Source: Vibrio chagasii (GTDB lineage Bacteria; Pseudomonadota; Gammaproteobacteria; Enterobacterales; Vibrionaceae). From it: a stretch of DNA of 64,000 nt. The position numbers were made by a program, and so were the translations under genes. The notes beneath the pieces were generated by a model. The model was not told where the DNA came from. It searched no databases and saw only the letters and a program-made list of their open reading frames with translations. Where the stretch lies: NCBI GenBank assembly GCA_041879415.1, contig CP090851.1, positions 2,046,001 to 2,110,000 of the forward strand, read 5' to 3'. Below are positions 9,903 through 18,438 of this stretch, one piece after another (the stretch's first letter is position 1; every line of letters begins with the position of its first letter).

Positions 9903-11209
9903 TATTCTACCTCCAAGATCATTGCTGCACCTAAACCACCAGCTGCACACGCTGTATTCAGTGCCAAGCCGCCACCGCGACGTTTTAATTCACGTAATGT
10001 TTGAGTCATCATACGCGCGCCAGTTGCTGCAAACGGGTGACCGTAAGCAATTGAACTGCCCAGCACGTTGAACTTATCCATATCAATCTCACCGATCGCT
10101 TTATCACGACCAAGATTCTTCTGTGCGAACTCATCACTAGCAAACATTTTCACATTCGCTAGAACTTGGGCTGCAAAGGCTTCATGCATCTCGATAAGTG
10201 TAAGGTCCGATAGCTCTAAGCCAGTATTTTTCAATACTTGCGAGGTCGCGTAAGTCGGGCCCATTAGCATATCCGTTTCAACACCAATCGCTGAGAACGC
10301 ATAGCCACGAATATAACCCAGCACTTCTAAGCCTAGTTCTTTCGCTTTGCCTTCGCGCATCAACATCACAGCTGCACCGCCATCAGTCAGCGGCGTTGCA
10401 TTCGCAGCAGTCACACTGCCGTATTTTCTATCGAACGCAGGGCGAAGTTTGGCGTAACCTTCAACCGTAGAGTCATGACGAATGTTGTTATCTTCCGCTA
10501 GGTACTTTTTGTACGGTGCCGGAAATGCCGTCATTACTTCATCTTTAATCTTGCCTTCTTTCCATGCTTGAGAAGCCAAAGAGTGAGAACGGTGAGCAAG
10601 CGCATCTTGAGCTTCACGAGTAATACCGTGTGTCTTTGCCATCTGCTCAGCGGTTTGGCCCATCGATAAACCAGTCGAGTATTCAGCAACCGCAGGCGGA
10701 ACTGGCATCAAGTCTTTCACTGAAAGTGTTTTGAGGATTTTCAGCTTTTGGCCCATGGTTTTCGTTTTGCTCAGCGCTAGTAAGTTAGCGGCAAGCTTTT
10801 TAGATACACCAATCGGCAATACAGAAGAAGAATCTGCACCACCAGCAATACCGACATCAATCGTGCCAGCCATAATGCTTTCAGTCACATTAACTGCAGC
10901 TTGGAAGCTGGTCGCACATGCTCGAGTCACACTGTAGGCATCAGTATTGATATCCATGCCTGTGCCCAACACGATTTCACGCGCGATGTTCGGTGCTTCT
11001 GGCATTTGCACTACTTGGCCGAACACGACTTGTTCGATAAGCGCAGGATCGACATCAGTTCTTGCAAGCATTTCGCTCACAACCATTTTGCCTAAGTCGA
11101 CCGCAGGCACTTGACTAAATTCTGTGCTCTGACGAGCGAATGGGGTTCGTAATCCAGCGACAACGGCAACACGTTCTCCAGAACGCGTTTTGACTTCCTG
11201 TTTGCCCAT
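9902..11209 (-). CDS. fadI: 3-ketoacyl-CoA thiolase FadI
   Basis: FadI is the beta subunit thiolase that cleaves 3-ketoacyl-CoA to acetyl-CoA and a shortened acyl-CoA. The 435-residue protein has nucleophile Cys98 in [10 protein letters not shown], and His391 ([10 protein letters not shown]) and Cys421 ([11 protein letters not shown]) complete the active site. The start ATG has AAGGAG at ideal spacing. It is the first gene of a two-gene operon with fadJ. A FadR-like operator lies 18-34 bases upstream, which fits induction by long-chain fatty acids. Confidence 0.95.
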   Translation of the reverse strand: MGKQEVKTRSGERVAVVAGLRTPFARQSTEFSQVPAVDLGKMVVSEMLARTDVDPALIEQVVFGQVVQMPEAPNIAREIVLGTGMDINTDAYSVTRACATSFQAAVNVTESIMAGTIDVGIAGGADSSSVLPIGVSKKLAANLLALSKTKTMGQKLKILKTLSVKDLMPVPPAVAEYSTGLSMGQTAEQMAKTHGITREAQDALAHRSHSLASQAWKEGKIKDEVMTAFPAPYKKYLAEDNNIRHDSTVEGYAKLRPAFDRKYGSVTAANATPLTDGGAAVMLMREGKAKELGLEVLGYIRGYAFSAIGVETDMLMGPTYATSQVLKNTGLELSDLTLIEMHEAFAAQVLANVKMFASDEFAQKNLGRDKAIGEIDMDKFNVLGSSIAYGHPFAATGARMMTQTLRELKRRGGGLALNTACAAGGLGAAMILEVE

Positions 11210-11226
11210 GGTTTCTCCTTAAAGTT

Positions 11227-11243
11227 AAGAGGTCTGACCTGAA
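11227..11243 (-). promoter_or_regulatory. FadR-like operator upstream of fadI
   Basis: The core GGTC-T-GACC (11231-11239) matches the inner part of the established FadR consensus (GGTC-N-GACC) exactly, while the flanks match less well. It lies between the fadI start and its promoter region, where FadR repression is expected. Confidence 0.7.
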
Positions 11244-11429
11244 GCATTGTAAAGAAGTTGTTAATTAAATCAAACGAGCGTTTAAATAAACGTGATACGA
11301 GTATCTCACTGTCTGAAAATATAACTGCAAATTCAGGCGAACCTTTTGGGGTGAAAGGTTGTCGTAAGATACTAAACTATTGTAAGTAAAGACTGTTATA
11401 GCGGTGTAGGAGATTGGTTTTCTTGAGGC

Positions 11430-11593
11430 AAAAAAAAACCACACAATACTGTGTGGTCGGAATGTGTATAAAGCAATTAACTTAACGCCAATTGAAATAA
11501 TCAGTTTCCTGATTAGGAGAAAGTAAAGTCAGCCTTCAAAAGGAAGTGCCGTCTTGCTCAACATGCTAGCCACGAATGACTAACTAGACGACA
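11430..11593 (-). ncRNA. putative small RNA, about 160 nt
   Basis: A strong minus-strand intrinsic terminator (stem CCACACA/TGTGTGG at 11439-11456, then nine T) has no minus-strand gene in front of it for several kilobases, so it must end some other transcript. Upstream is a TATAGT -10 box at 11600-11605, with a poor -35. Between them is a hairpin TAATCAG-GAAA-CTGATTA (11498-11515) with a GNRA loop, and a short CCTT/AAGG stem (11533-11543). No reading frame longer than about 14 codons with a ribosome site is present. It lies beside fadI and diverges from the sigma factor gene. I cannot name it; targets are unknown. Confidence 0.6.
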
Positions 11594-11713
11594 AGGTGTA
11601 CTATAACTTTTTCAGGGTCTTAGATTTTGAAGTAGATCAATTTTAATGTGATTTTACGATTTCCTGCCGCTCGTTCGCTCTAAAGACGAAACAGATTATA
11701 AAACGAAGCACAA

Positions 11714-11734
11714 CGTATAGAGGACAGCTATACG
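11714..11734 (+). promoter_or_regulatory. inverted repeat in the sigma-factor leader
   Basis: CGTATAG-N7-CTATACG is a perfect 7-bp inverted repeat ending 13 bases before the GGAGG ribosome site of the sigma gene. It could be a protein-binding operator or an mRNA hairpin affecting translation. Confidence 0.45.
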
Positions 11735-11756
11735 CAGAGCAATTATGGAGGCTCGT

Positions 11757-12320
11757 GTGTCAATAATAAAAATGTTTGGAAAGAAAAAAGCCAAGCGTCC
11801 GGTCAACTCTGATATGGACAAACAAAGAAAATACGAAGCACTCGTACGTGCCTATCATCGTGACCTTTTTCGCTACGCCTATTGGTTATGCAAAGACAAA
11901 AGCATTGCCGAAGATTTAGTGCAAGAAACTTGCCTTCGTGCTTGGAAATCACTCGATAGCCTACAAGATGAAAAAGCCGCGAAGTCTTGGCTGATTACTA
12001 TCTTGCGCCGCGAGAATGCTCGACGTTTTGAACGCAAACAGTTTGATCTGGTTGATATCGACGATCATGGTAATGATGCTAGTGTCAGTGATGACCCGCA
12101 CCATCAACACCAATGGTTGCAAGTCCAGATCATGAAACTTGAAATTGATTACCGTGAACCTCTCTTCTTACAAGTGATTGGTGGTTTTAGTGGTGACGAG
12201 ATCGCGGATATTCTGGATCTCAACAAAAACACGGTGATGACACGTTTATTCAGAGCTCGAAACCAATTGAAAGAGATGCTGGATACAGAAGAAGCAGAGA
12301 GGGGGCAACATAATGGATGA
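11757..12320 (+). CDS. ECF-type RNA polymerase sigma factor
   Basis: This 187-residue protein is an extracytoplasmic-function sigma factor with only regions 2 and 4. Region 2 contains YHRDLFRYAYWLC and AEDLVQETCLRAWKSL. Region 4 ends the protein with GDEIADILDLNKNTVMTRL, a helix-turn-helix for the -35 box. A GTG at 11757 has GGAGG five bases upstream and is the most likely start; an ATG at 11745 overlaps that ribosome site and one at 11772 lacks one. It overlaps the next gene by 8 bases, so the pair is translationally coupled. The target promoters are not identified. Confidence 0.88.
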   Translation: MSIIKMFGKKKAKRPVNSDMDKQRKYEALVRAYHRDLFRYAYWLCKDKSIAEDLVQETCLRAWKSLDSLQDEKAAKSWLITILRRENARRFERKQFDLVDIDDHGNDASVSDDPHHQHQWLQVQIMKLEIDYREPLFLQVIGGFSGDEIADILDLNKNTVMTRLFRARNQLKEMLDTEEAERGQHNG

Positions 12321-13041
12321 TTTAGAATTTCGTCGTCGTGTATTGTCGGAACCTAAACAGCGCACACAAGATATTGTTGATGCAGCCGCGAGCAGTGAAG
12401 CTAACAGTAACTTTTTAGATGACGTACTATCGCTTGATAAACAGATCCACTCTGCAATGAATGTAGACGTGCCAGATGATCTTGCCGATCGCATTCTGTT
12501 CAATCAAACCTCAAGCGAAGAGAGCAAAGTCGTAAGGCCTACGTTTGCGAGACGTGCAATGGCGATGGCTGCTTCTGTAGCGTTTGTTGCTGGCCTATTG
12601 GTTGGCCAAGTAAACTGGGGGAATGCATTAGTATCTCCAGCACAAGCAAGCTTGGCTGATACAGCGATGAAACATGTTATCGATGAAAAAAGCTTTGTGA
12701 GCACCATCGATGAACAAGTTACATCACAGCAAATCAATGCAAAAATGAACCCATTTGCTTTTCAGTTTGATGAAGCTTTCCCATACCACGTCTATTACCT
12801 GAACCATTGTGGTTTTGGGAAGTCTAACGCAGTGCACATGGTATTCCAGGGTGAAAAAGGCAAAGTTACGCTATTTCTAACTAGCATCCCGACAGACAAA
12901 CCGGTCGACTTTGACGAAAAAGGAATGTCAGGTTCGGTAACGCCAATTGATAACAGCAGTTTGATACTCGTTGGTGAAAATGGCGAGGATGTTTCTAAAA
13001 TCTCAGAAAAGCTGACAAAAATGATCAAACCGATGAGCTAA
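12313..13041 (+). CDS. DUF3379 membrane protein, likely anti-sigma factor
   Basis: This 242-residue protein has a soluble N-terminal part, one membrane span at about residues 82-100 (AMAASVAFVAGLLVGQV) and a periplasmic C-terminal domain of about 140 residues. I recognise it as DUF3379, found beside ECF sigma genes. The topology and the 8-base overlap with the sigma gene point to an anti-sigma factor that holds the sigma at the membrane until a periplasmic signal releases it. No zinc-binding HxxxCxxC motif is visible. The family function is inferred from context, not shown. An intrinsic terminator ends the pair. Confidence 0.78.
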   Translation: MDDLEFRRRVLSEPKQRTQDIVDAAASSEANSNFLDDVLSLDKQIHSAMNVDVPDDLADRILFNQTSSEESKVVRPTFARRAMAMAASVAFVAGLLVGQVNWGNALVSPAQASLADTAMKHVIDEKSFVSTIDEQVTSQQINAKMNPFAFQFDEAFPYHVYYLNHCGFGKSNAVHMVFQGEKGKVTLFLTSIPTDKPVDFDEKGMSGSVTPIDNSSLILVGENGEDVSKISEKLTKMIKPMS

Positions 13042-13068
13042 TCAGCTCTCAAAGCCCCTCAATTAAAG

Positions 13069-13104
13069 GCCCAGCAATTATATTCTTGATATTGCTGGGC
13101 TTTA
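13069..13104 (+). terminator. terminator of the sigma/anti-sigma operon
   Basis: The stem GCCCAGCAAT / ATTGCTGGGC (13069-13078 with 13091-13100) is followed by TTTATTTAT, 28 bases after the stop. Confidence 0.85.
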
Positions 13105-13231
13105 TTTATAAATAAAACGCCAATCCATTCACAAAACAAATAACTCTAGAGTTAAAACTCTAAAAAACAGCATTTAGCACCATTTTCGTGCCAGATAGGC
13201 GTCATTTCCATAATTTTCCACTCAAATTTTC

Positions 13232-13296
13232 CAATGGTCGGATTTGTATATCGTATACTTGCGAATAGGATCAGCCACCATTGAGCAATTGCTCAA
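13232..13296 (+). promoter_or_regulatory. fadL promoter region with FadR-like half-site and a 16-bp palindrome
   Basis: A TATACT -10 box is at 13254-13259. Just upstream, GGTC-G-GA at 13236-13242 matches one half and the centre of a FadR site. Downstream, in the predicted leader, TTGAGCAATTGCTCAA (13281-13296) is a perfect 16-bp palindrome. The -35 is weak. All three calls come from sequence alone. Confidence 0.45.
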
Positions 13297-13338
13297 ATTA
13301 ATCGCCCTGTAGAGGCGGATATATAAAGGAATAAATGA

Positions 13339-14601
13339 ATGACTACCAACAACACGCGTCTGTTTAAAAAGTCTCTTTTAGCAGTAACAATTACACTGGC
13401 GTCTTCGCAAGCGATGGCAGCAGGTTTCCAACTTAACGCACAATCAGCAACCGGTATTGGCCGTGCTTTCGCTGGTGATGCAGTAATCGCAGATAACGCG
13501 TCAGTAATGGCACGTAACCCTGCTGCAATGGCACTATTTGACAAAACCGAGCTATCTCTTGGTTTTGAAACAATCACTTCAATGATTGAAGTAAAAGATG
13601 CTAGCTACAACACTCTTGGCGGCGCTATGCCGGTAGATAACGTTGATGATGTTGGTGATACTTCAGTGGCTCCAAACATCCACCTCATTGTTCCTGTTAA
13701 CGAAAAATTTGCTTGGGGTGTTAACGCTTACTCTAACTTCGGTACTAAAACTGAATTCTCAGATGATTACCTAGCTAGCGAATATGGCGGTTTAACCGAT
13801 GTAATGAGCATCAACTTCGGTCTTGCAGGCTCTTACCGTCTAAACGACCAATGGAGCTTTGGTGCAGGTCTTGACCTGATCTACGGTGAAGGCACAATGA
13901 AGCGTACTGCTGGTGTAGGCTTTGGCCCAGCCGCAGGACAAAAACTACTTGACGTAGATGGTGCAACTGGTTGGGCTGTTGGCTTCAACGTAGGTACAGT
14001 TTACGAGCTCGATGAAAACAACCGTTTTGGTTTATCTTACCGTTACAGCCCTGAATTCACTGCAGAAGATGACAATGGTCAAGAAATCACATTACCTCTA
14101 CCAGATATGGCAGAGTTCTCTGGTTTCCACAAAATTGAAGACACTAAATTCGCTGTTCACTACTCTGTTCAATGGATTGGCTGGAGTGCATTCGACTCGA
14201 TTGATTTCGAGAAGTTAGATCCTACTCAATCGACACTAGCTTACGCATTAAGCGGCGGCACAGGTGCATACCAGAAAGATTACAAATGGCAAGATGGTTG
14301 GCACTACGCTATTGGTGGTACATACTACCTGAACACTGATTGGACGCTTCGTGCTGGTTACATGTACGACACAAGTGCACAAGATTCACTAACTTCTATC
14401 TCTGTACCAGATTCAGATCGTCAGTGGTTCTCTGCTGGTTTCACATACCACATTAATACCGACTCTAACGTAGACTTTGGTTTCACTTACCTACTAGGCG
14501 ATGATACTAAAGTTGAAGAAAGCTTAGGCGCAACTTCTGTTAGCGCAACAACGCACGCTGATGCAATCCTACTAGGCCTACAATACAGCCGCAGCTTCTA
14601 A
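13339..14601 (+). CDS. fadL: FadL-family outer-membrane long-chain fatty acid porin (copy 1)
   Basis: FadL proteins are 14-stranded barrels that let long-chain fatty acids and other hydrophobic molecules cross the outer membrane. The 420-residue precursor has a signal peptide cut after SSQAMA (residue 27). The mature N-terminus AGFQLNAQSATGIGRAFAGDA forms the hatch segment, with an NPAAM motif near residue 59. The chain ends in an aromatic residue (YSRSF), as outer-membrane barrels do. A paralogue follows directly, but each has its own leader and terminator, so they may be expressed under different conditions. Confidence 0.93.
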   Translation: MTTNNTRLFKKSLLAVTITLASSQAMAAGFQLNAQSATGIGRAFAGDAVIADNASVMARNPAAMALFDKTELSLGFETITSMIEVKDASYNTLGGAMPVDNVDDVGDTSVAPNIHLIVPVNEKFAWGVNAYSNFGTKTEFSDDYLASEYGGLTDVMSINFGLAGSYRLNDQWSFGAGLDLIYGEGTMKRTAGVGFGPAAGQKLLDVDGATGWAVGFNVGTVYELDENNRFGLSYRYSPEFTAEDDNGQEITLPLPDMAEFSGFHKIEDTKFAVHYSVQWIGWSAFDSIDFEKLDPTQSTLAYALSGGTGAYQKDYKWQDGWHYAIGGTYYLNTDWTLRAGYMYDTSAQDSLTSISVPDSDRQWFSAGFTYHINTDSNVDFGFTYLLGDDTKVEESLGATSVSATTHADAILLGLQYSRSF

Positions 14602-14624
14602 TATAAGCTAGGTTATAAATCCCC

Positions 14625-14652
14625 AAAGGGTCGCTTTATGCGACCCTTTTTT
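14625..14652 (+). terminator. terminator of fadL copy 1
   Basis: A 10-bp stem AAAGGGTCGC / GCGACCCTTT with a 5-base loop runs into a T tract, 23 bases after the stop. Confidence 0.92.
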
Positions 14653-14898
14653 ATTGTCTAAACTACTGACCAACATCAATTTAAGCTTACAGCTGTAGCC
14701 TACATAGGCTATTTATAGCTACAAGTGTACGCTCAAATCCGATAACACACTCGAAACATTCAGACTATTAACCTAATAATTAGTCATATTTTGTCATTTA
14801 ATCCCTAAAACACTGTTTTACTCGAATTTCATTTTTAAAGTAATGACTCTAAAAGTAGAATCACGCCACTAAATACTTATGATTCAGCGAACATAATA

Positions 14899-16221
14899 AT
14901 GAAAATGAATAAGACTCTTCTATCTACTGCAGTGGCAGTTGGACTACTTTCAACTTCTACTGTGACTCAAGCAGCAGGCTTTCAACTGGCAGAATACTCA
15001 GCAACAGGCCTAGGTCGTGCATACGCTGGTGAAGCAGCAATGGCTGACGGTGCAGACGCACAATGGCGTAACCCTGCAATGCTAACTTATCTAGAAGGTA
15101 CTCAAGTTTCAGTTGGTGGTATCTACGTAAACCCAAACATTGATGTCAAAGGTGAGGTAAACCACGCACACCCAGCGCTAGGTACTAGCCAAGCATCTTC
15201 AAATGATTTCGCTGATGACGCGATCATTCCGAACCTTTACATTTCTCATCGTTACAACGAGAAGTTTGCGATCGGTTTTGCCTTTGGTACTAACTACGGC
15301 ATGGAAACTAACCTAGGCGACGACTTCAATGCTTCTCACTTCGGTAATGAAGCAAGCGTAATCACTAAAGAAGCGAACCTTAATTTTGCTTACCAAGTGA
15401 TTGAGCAAGTTAGTATCGGTGGTGGTATTCGCTACGTGATGGGCGAAGGTAGCTTTGGCGCGACTGCACCAGCAAAAAATGCTATTGGTCTTGATTCAAA
15501 CAAGATGCCAATCTCAGTACCTGCAGGTACAACACTTAAATACATGGAAGGTGATGACACAGCTTGGGGCTGGCAAGTTGGTACCGCTTGGCAGATCAAT
15601 GAGAACAACCGTATCGGCTTCGCTTATAAATCAGAGGTTGAGTTTAAACTAGAAGGTCACGCTGAAGGTATTGGTTTTGGCTTGAATCCAGGTCAACGCG
15701 ACAACGGTCATATGATGCTAGCTCTTCCAGCTACGGCAGAGCTTGCGAGCTTCCATCAGCTAACAGAAACATTAGCCGTTCACGCTAGCTTCAACTGGAC
15801 TGATTGGAGCTCTTTCGAGAAACTGCAGGCAGAGTTAAACAACTACGGTAGCCAAACGGTTAAAGTAGAAAACTGGGAAGACAACTACCGACTAGCTCTA
15901 GGCGCGACTTACCAAGTTGACCCTAAACTAGCACTGCGTACAGGTGTAGCTTACGATACTTCTGCAGTAAGTGACAAAAACCGTACTATCACGATTCCAG
16001 AAACAGATCGCACTTGGTTAAGTATTGGTGCTGGTTACCAATGGTCTGAGCAACTTTCATTAGACGCTGGTTTCACTTACATCATTGCTAAAGATGCGCC
16101 AATCACTGAGTCTCGTGGTTATGCATCTGACGACGCTGCAGAAGCAGTTGGCGGTCAATTTGTTGGTACAACAACGGGTAATGTTTGGCTAGTTGGTGTA
16201 CAAGCTAACTACCGCTTCTAA
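14899..16221 (+). CDS. fadL: FadL-family outer-membrane long-chain fatty acid porin (copy 2)
   Basis: This is a second FadL paralogue, 440 residues. The signal peptide is cut after TVTQA (residue 25), giving the mature start AGFQLAEYSATGLGRAYAGEA. The NPAML motif follows near residue 58, and the C-terminus ends VQANYRF. It shares the architecture of its neighbour but differs clearly in sequence, including loop insertions around residues 185-205 and 405-425, so it is an old duplication rather than a recent copy. The 297-base gap to copy 1 holds the first copy's terminator and an AT-rich promoter region in which I see no clear FadR core. Confidence 0.93.
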   Translation: MKMNKTLLSTAVAVGLLSTSTVTQAAGFQLAEYSATGLGRAYAGEAAMADGADAQWRNPAMLTYLEGTQVSVGGIYVNPNIDVKGEVNHAHPALGTSQASSNDFADDAIIPNLYISHRYNEKFAIGFAFGTNYGMETNLGDDFNASHFGNEASVITKEANLNFAYQVIEQVSIGGGIRYVMGEGSFGATAPAKNAIGLDSNKMPISVPAGTTLKYMEGDDTAWGWQVGTAWQINENNRIGFAYKSEVEFKLEGHAEGIGFGLNPGQRDNGHMMLALPATAELASFHQLTETLAVHASFNWTDWSSFEKLQAELNNYGSQTVKVENWEDNYRLALGATYQVDPKLALRTGVAYDTSAVSDKNRTITIPETDRTWLSIGAGYQWSEQLSLDAGFTYIIAKDAPITESRGYASDDAAEAVGGQFVGTTTGNVWLVGVQANYRF

Positions 16222-16255
16222 TCTGATTGACTTAACCTAAAGTCATAAGCATTAA

Positions 16256-16290
16256 AAAGGCTCGATGTTGTTTTCAACATCGAGCCTTTC
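16256..16290. terminator. bidirectional terminator between fadL copy 2 and mlaA
   Basis: A 15-bp perfect stem (16256-16270 with 16275-16289) has a TTTT loop and A and T runs on the two sides, serving the convergent genes on both strands. Confidence 0.92.
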
Positions 16291-16316
16291 TTTTATCGGT
16301 TTCCTAAATCGTGTTT

Positions 16317-17099
16317 CTAGTAATCTTCTAGATAACCATCGATGAAATCTTCTTCTTCAAGATCCACCTCTTCTGGTTCAATCTCAGCTTTAAAATCACG
16401 ACGTTGGATGTAGACATCACGTGTTAACGCGTATGGGTCTGGAGAATCGTCCAGCAGCGCTTCTTGAGAAACTAACTGAGCACGTGTTTCCATACCTTCG
16501 AAAGCCCATTTGCCTAAGCTCGCCCAAAAGTTCAAGAAAGACAGAGGAACATACAGACCATCAACGGTTTCAGTCACTTCACGTGTTGTTAAAGGACCAT
16601 AACCTGGCACCATAAAGTACGGACCATTCCCTACTCCGTAATGACCGATCGCATCAGAGAAGGACTTATCATCATATTTGGTGATCCCGGCTTCGCTGGC
16701 GATATCGATTAAGCCTAGCAGGCCAAATGTCGAGTTAATCCAAAACCGGTTAAAGTGGTCGAGCGCCTTCTCACCATTACCCATGATGAGGTTATTCACC
16801 ATACTTGATGGTTCGTCTAAGTTGGCTAGAAAGTTGGAGATACCAGAACGCACCGGCACAGGAGTGTAGTCAACATAAGCGAGAGAAACAGGGCGAACCA
16901 AATAAGGATCTAAATACTCGTAGTTAATATTCCACATCGCTCGGTTGAAACCTTCAAAAGGATCATTCGGGTGGGACTCTTCGACGTATTCAGAGGTTTC
17001 GAGATTATCATTATTGCTTTCATCTGGCGCGCTAGAGCAGCCCACCGTTAAGCTTGTGATAAAGAGTAAACTCGAGAGTCTTAAAACACTGATAGACAT
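16317..17099 (-). CDS. mlaA: outer-membrane lipoprotein MlaA (VacJ)
   Basis: MlaA takes misplaced phospholipids from the outer leaflet of the outer membrane and passes them to the MlaC carrier for retrograde transport, keeping lipid asymmetry. The 260-residue precursor has the lipobox LTVGC with the lipidated Cys at residue 21 and Ser at +2, which fits outer-membrane sorting. The family motif NDPFEGFNRAMWNINYEYLD follows at about 44-63. The start at 17099 gives a normal lipoprotein signal and has AAGGTG upstream; a start at 17138 would add 13 odd residues. The other mla genes are not in this window. Confidence 0.93.
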   Translation of the reverse strand: MSISVLRLSSLLFITSLTVGCSSAPDESNNDNLETSEYVEESHPNDPFEGFNRAMWNINYEYLDPYLVRPVSLAYVDYTPVPVRSGISNFLANLDEPSSMVNNLIMGNGEKALDHFNRFWINSTFGLLGLIDIASEAGITKYDDKSFSDAIGHYGVGNGPYFMVPGYGPLTTREVTETVDGLYVPLSFLNFWASLGKWAFEGMETRAQLVSQEALLDDSPDPYALTRDVYIQRRDFKAEIEPEEVDLEEEDFIDGYLEDY

Positions 17100-17124
17100 A
17101 TCACCTTTTCCATAAGGAATAATA

Positions 17125-17148
17125 AAAAAGGCCAGCAATCGCTGGCCT
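17125..17148 (-). terminator. terminator of the ccm operon
   Basis: The stem AGGCCAGC / GCTGGCCT with a 4-base loop is followed on the minus strand by a run of T, about 70 bases after the ccmI stop. Confidence 0.9.
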
Positions 17149-17217
17149 CAATTGTTTGCGTAAGTCTATACCGTTTGTTTATAAATCGGAATAGCTAACA
17201 CCTATGCAAAATGATGA

Positions 17218-18438
17218 TTAATATTGCTTATTGATATTAATGGTCACAGATTCACCCAATTCAACCACTTCACTCTCACCGTACCAATCACCATCGCGAG
17301 TTGAAACGTTACCATCTGTATCAAGCCTAGCTCTAACCATCAGAGTTTCAAGGCTAGACAGCTTTTGACCTTGCATCATGCTGTTACCATCATCCAGTAC
17401 AACCGTACGAGGGAAAGAGCCCAACGGGTAACGAGCTGCGGCGATAGGCATTGGCGAACCATCCGCTCGGTGTACAGAGACAACTAGCACTGAATTAGGA
17501 TCCGCGTTCACATCAGCAGACAGATCAAGCGTTACTGCTACACTCTTGCCTTGGTCAACACCCATTGCATCGCCCATTTTCTTCTGAGCACTTTCGATGC
17601 TGCGAGAAAGCATTTCATAACGGCTGTCTTGTGGACCGATCATCTGTTGCATGATGCTCCAGTACTTAACCGCACCTGGGTAATCTTGACGCTCAAATGC
17701 ATCGAATGCGAGTAGCGAGAACACACGAAGATCAACGTAATCGTTTTGAACCAAACGACTTAGAAGCAAGCGAGCTTGGTTTTGCTCTGCCTCATCTGGA
17801 GACAACATCAGTGCTTGTGCAAAACCAAGTTGAACGTCTTCGTCTTTAGGCTCTAGCTTATAAGCACGCTCCATCGCATCAATCGCGGTTTGTGCATCAC
17901 GGTTAGCCAGCGCGATACGACCTAGTAGCAACCAACCCGTTGAATCTTTTGGTTGGTAATGCAAGCGAGTACGTAGTGCTAGTGTCAAATCTTCAAGTTC
18001 ATCATCAGTTAGCGTACCACCTTCTGATGACATTAGCTTTTTGGATAGCTCAGGAAGGTTATTGCTGACCTCTTGCCAATGTTGAACCTTGTCTAGCGCA
18101 CCAAACTTAAAGTACATACCGTAGGTAACTGCAACAACCAAAATGATTGACGGAACAACCACGCCAAGCGTCGAGATATGAGTCTTTTTCATCTCTTGCT
18201 TAGCAGGAACATCATCAAGCAGAGATTGTTTCAAATCAGCGATCAGCTCCTGTTGGTTATCAACAAGACCTTCTTCTGCTTCTACTTCTAACTCATCAAG
18301 GCGATCTTTGTAGAATGCTTTGTTCAATTCATCGCGAAGCACATCATCGTTGTTTGCCTTTTTATTGATAAAAGGCAGAACAATCATCAAGATTGCCGCT
18401 AGCGAAAGAATAATGGTCGAAACCCAAAATAGAGTCAT
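17218..18438 (-). CDS. ccmI: cytochrome c biogenesis protein CcmI
   Basis: CcmI holds apocytochrome c for the CcmF/CcmH haem ligation complex. The 406-residue protein has two N-terminal spans (about residues 1-23 and 90-110) flanking a cytoplasmic loop, then periplasmic TPR repeats (for example GWLLLGRIALANRDAQTAID) and a C-terminal beta-rich domain. It is the last gene of the ccm operon, overlaps the ccmH stop region by one base, and is followed by a terminator. Confidence 0.92.
   Translation of the reverse strand: MTLFWVSTIILSLAAILMIVLPFINKKANNDDVLRDELNKAFYKDRLDELEVEAEEGLVDNQQELIADLKQSLLDDVPAKQEMKKTHISTLGVVVPSIILVVAVTYGMYFKFGALDKVQHWQEVSNNLPELSKKLMSSEGGTLTDDELEDLTLALRTRLHYQPKDSTGWLLLGRIALANRDAQTAIDAMERAYKLEPKDEDVQLGFAQALMLSPDEAEQNQARLLLSRLVQNDYVDLRVFSLLAFDAFERQDYPGAVKYWSIMQQMIGPQDSRYEMLSRSIESAQKKMGDAMGVDQGKSVAVTLDLSADVNADPNSVLVVSVHRADGSPMPIAAARYPLGSFPRTVVLDDGNSMMQGQKLSSLETLMVRARLDTDGNVSTRDGDWYGESEVVELGESVTININKQY

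Noticed and set aside
11536..11572. A 14-codon frame inside the putative sRNA (starting GTG, with an ATG three codons on)
   Set aside because: There is no ribosome site before either start, so coding by the sRNA is not supported.
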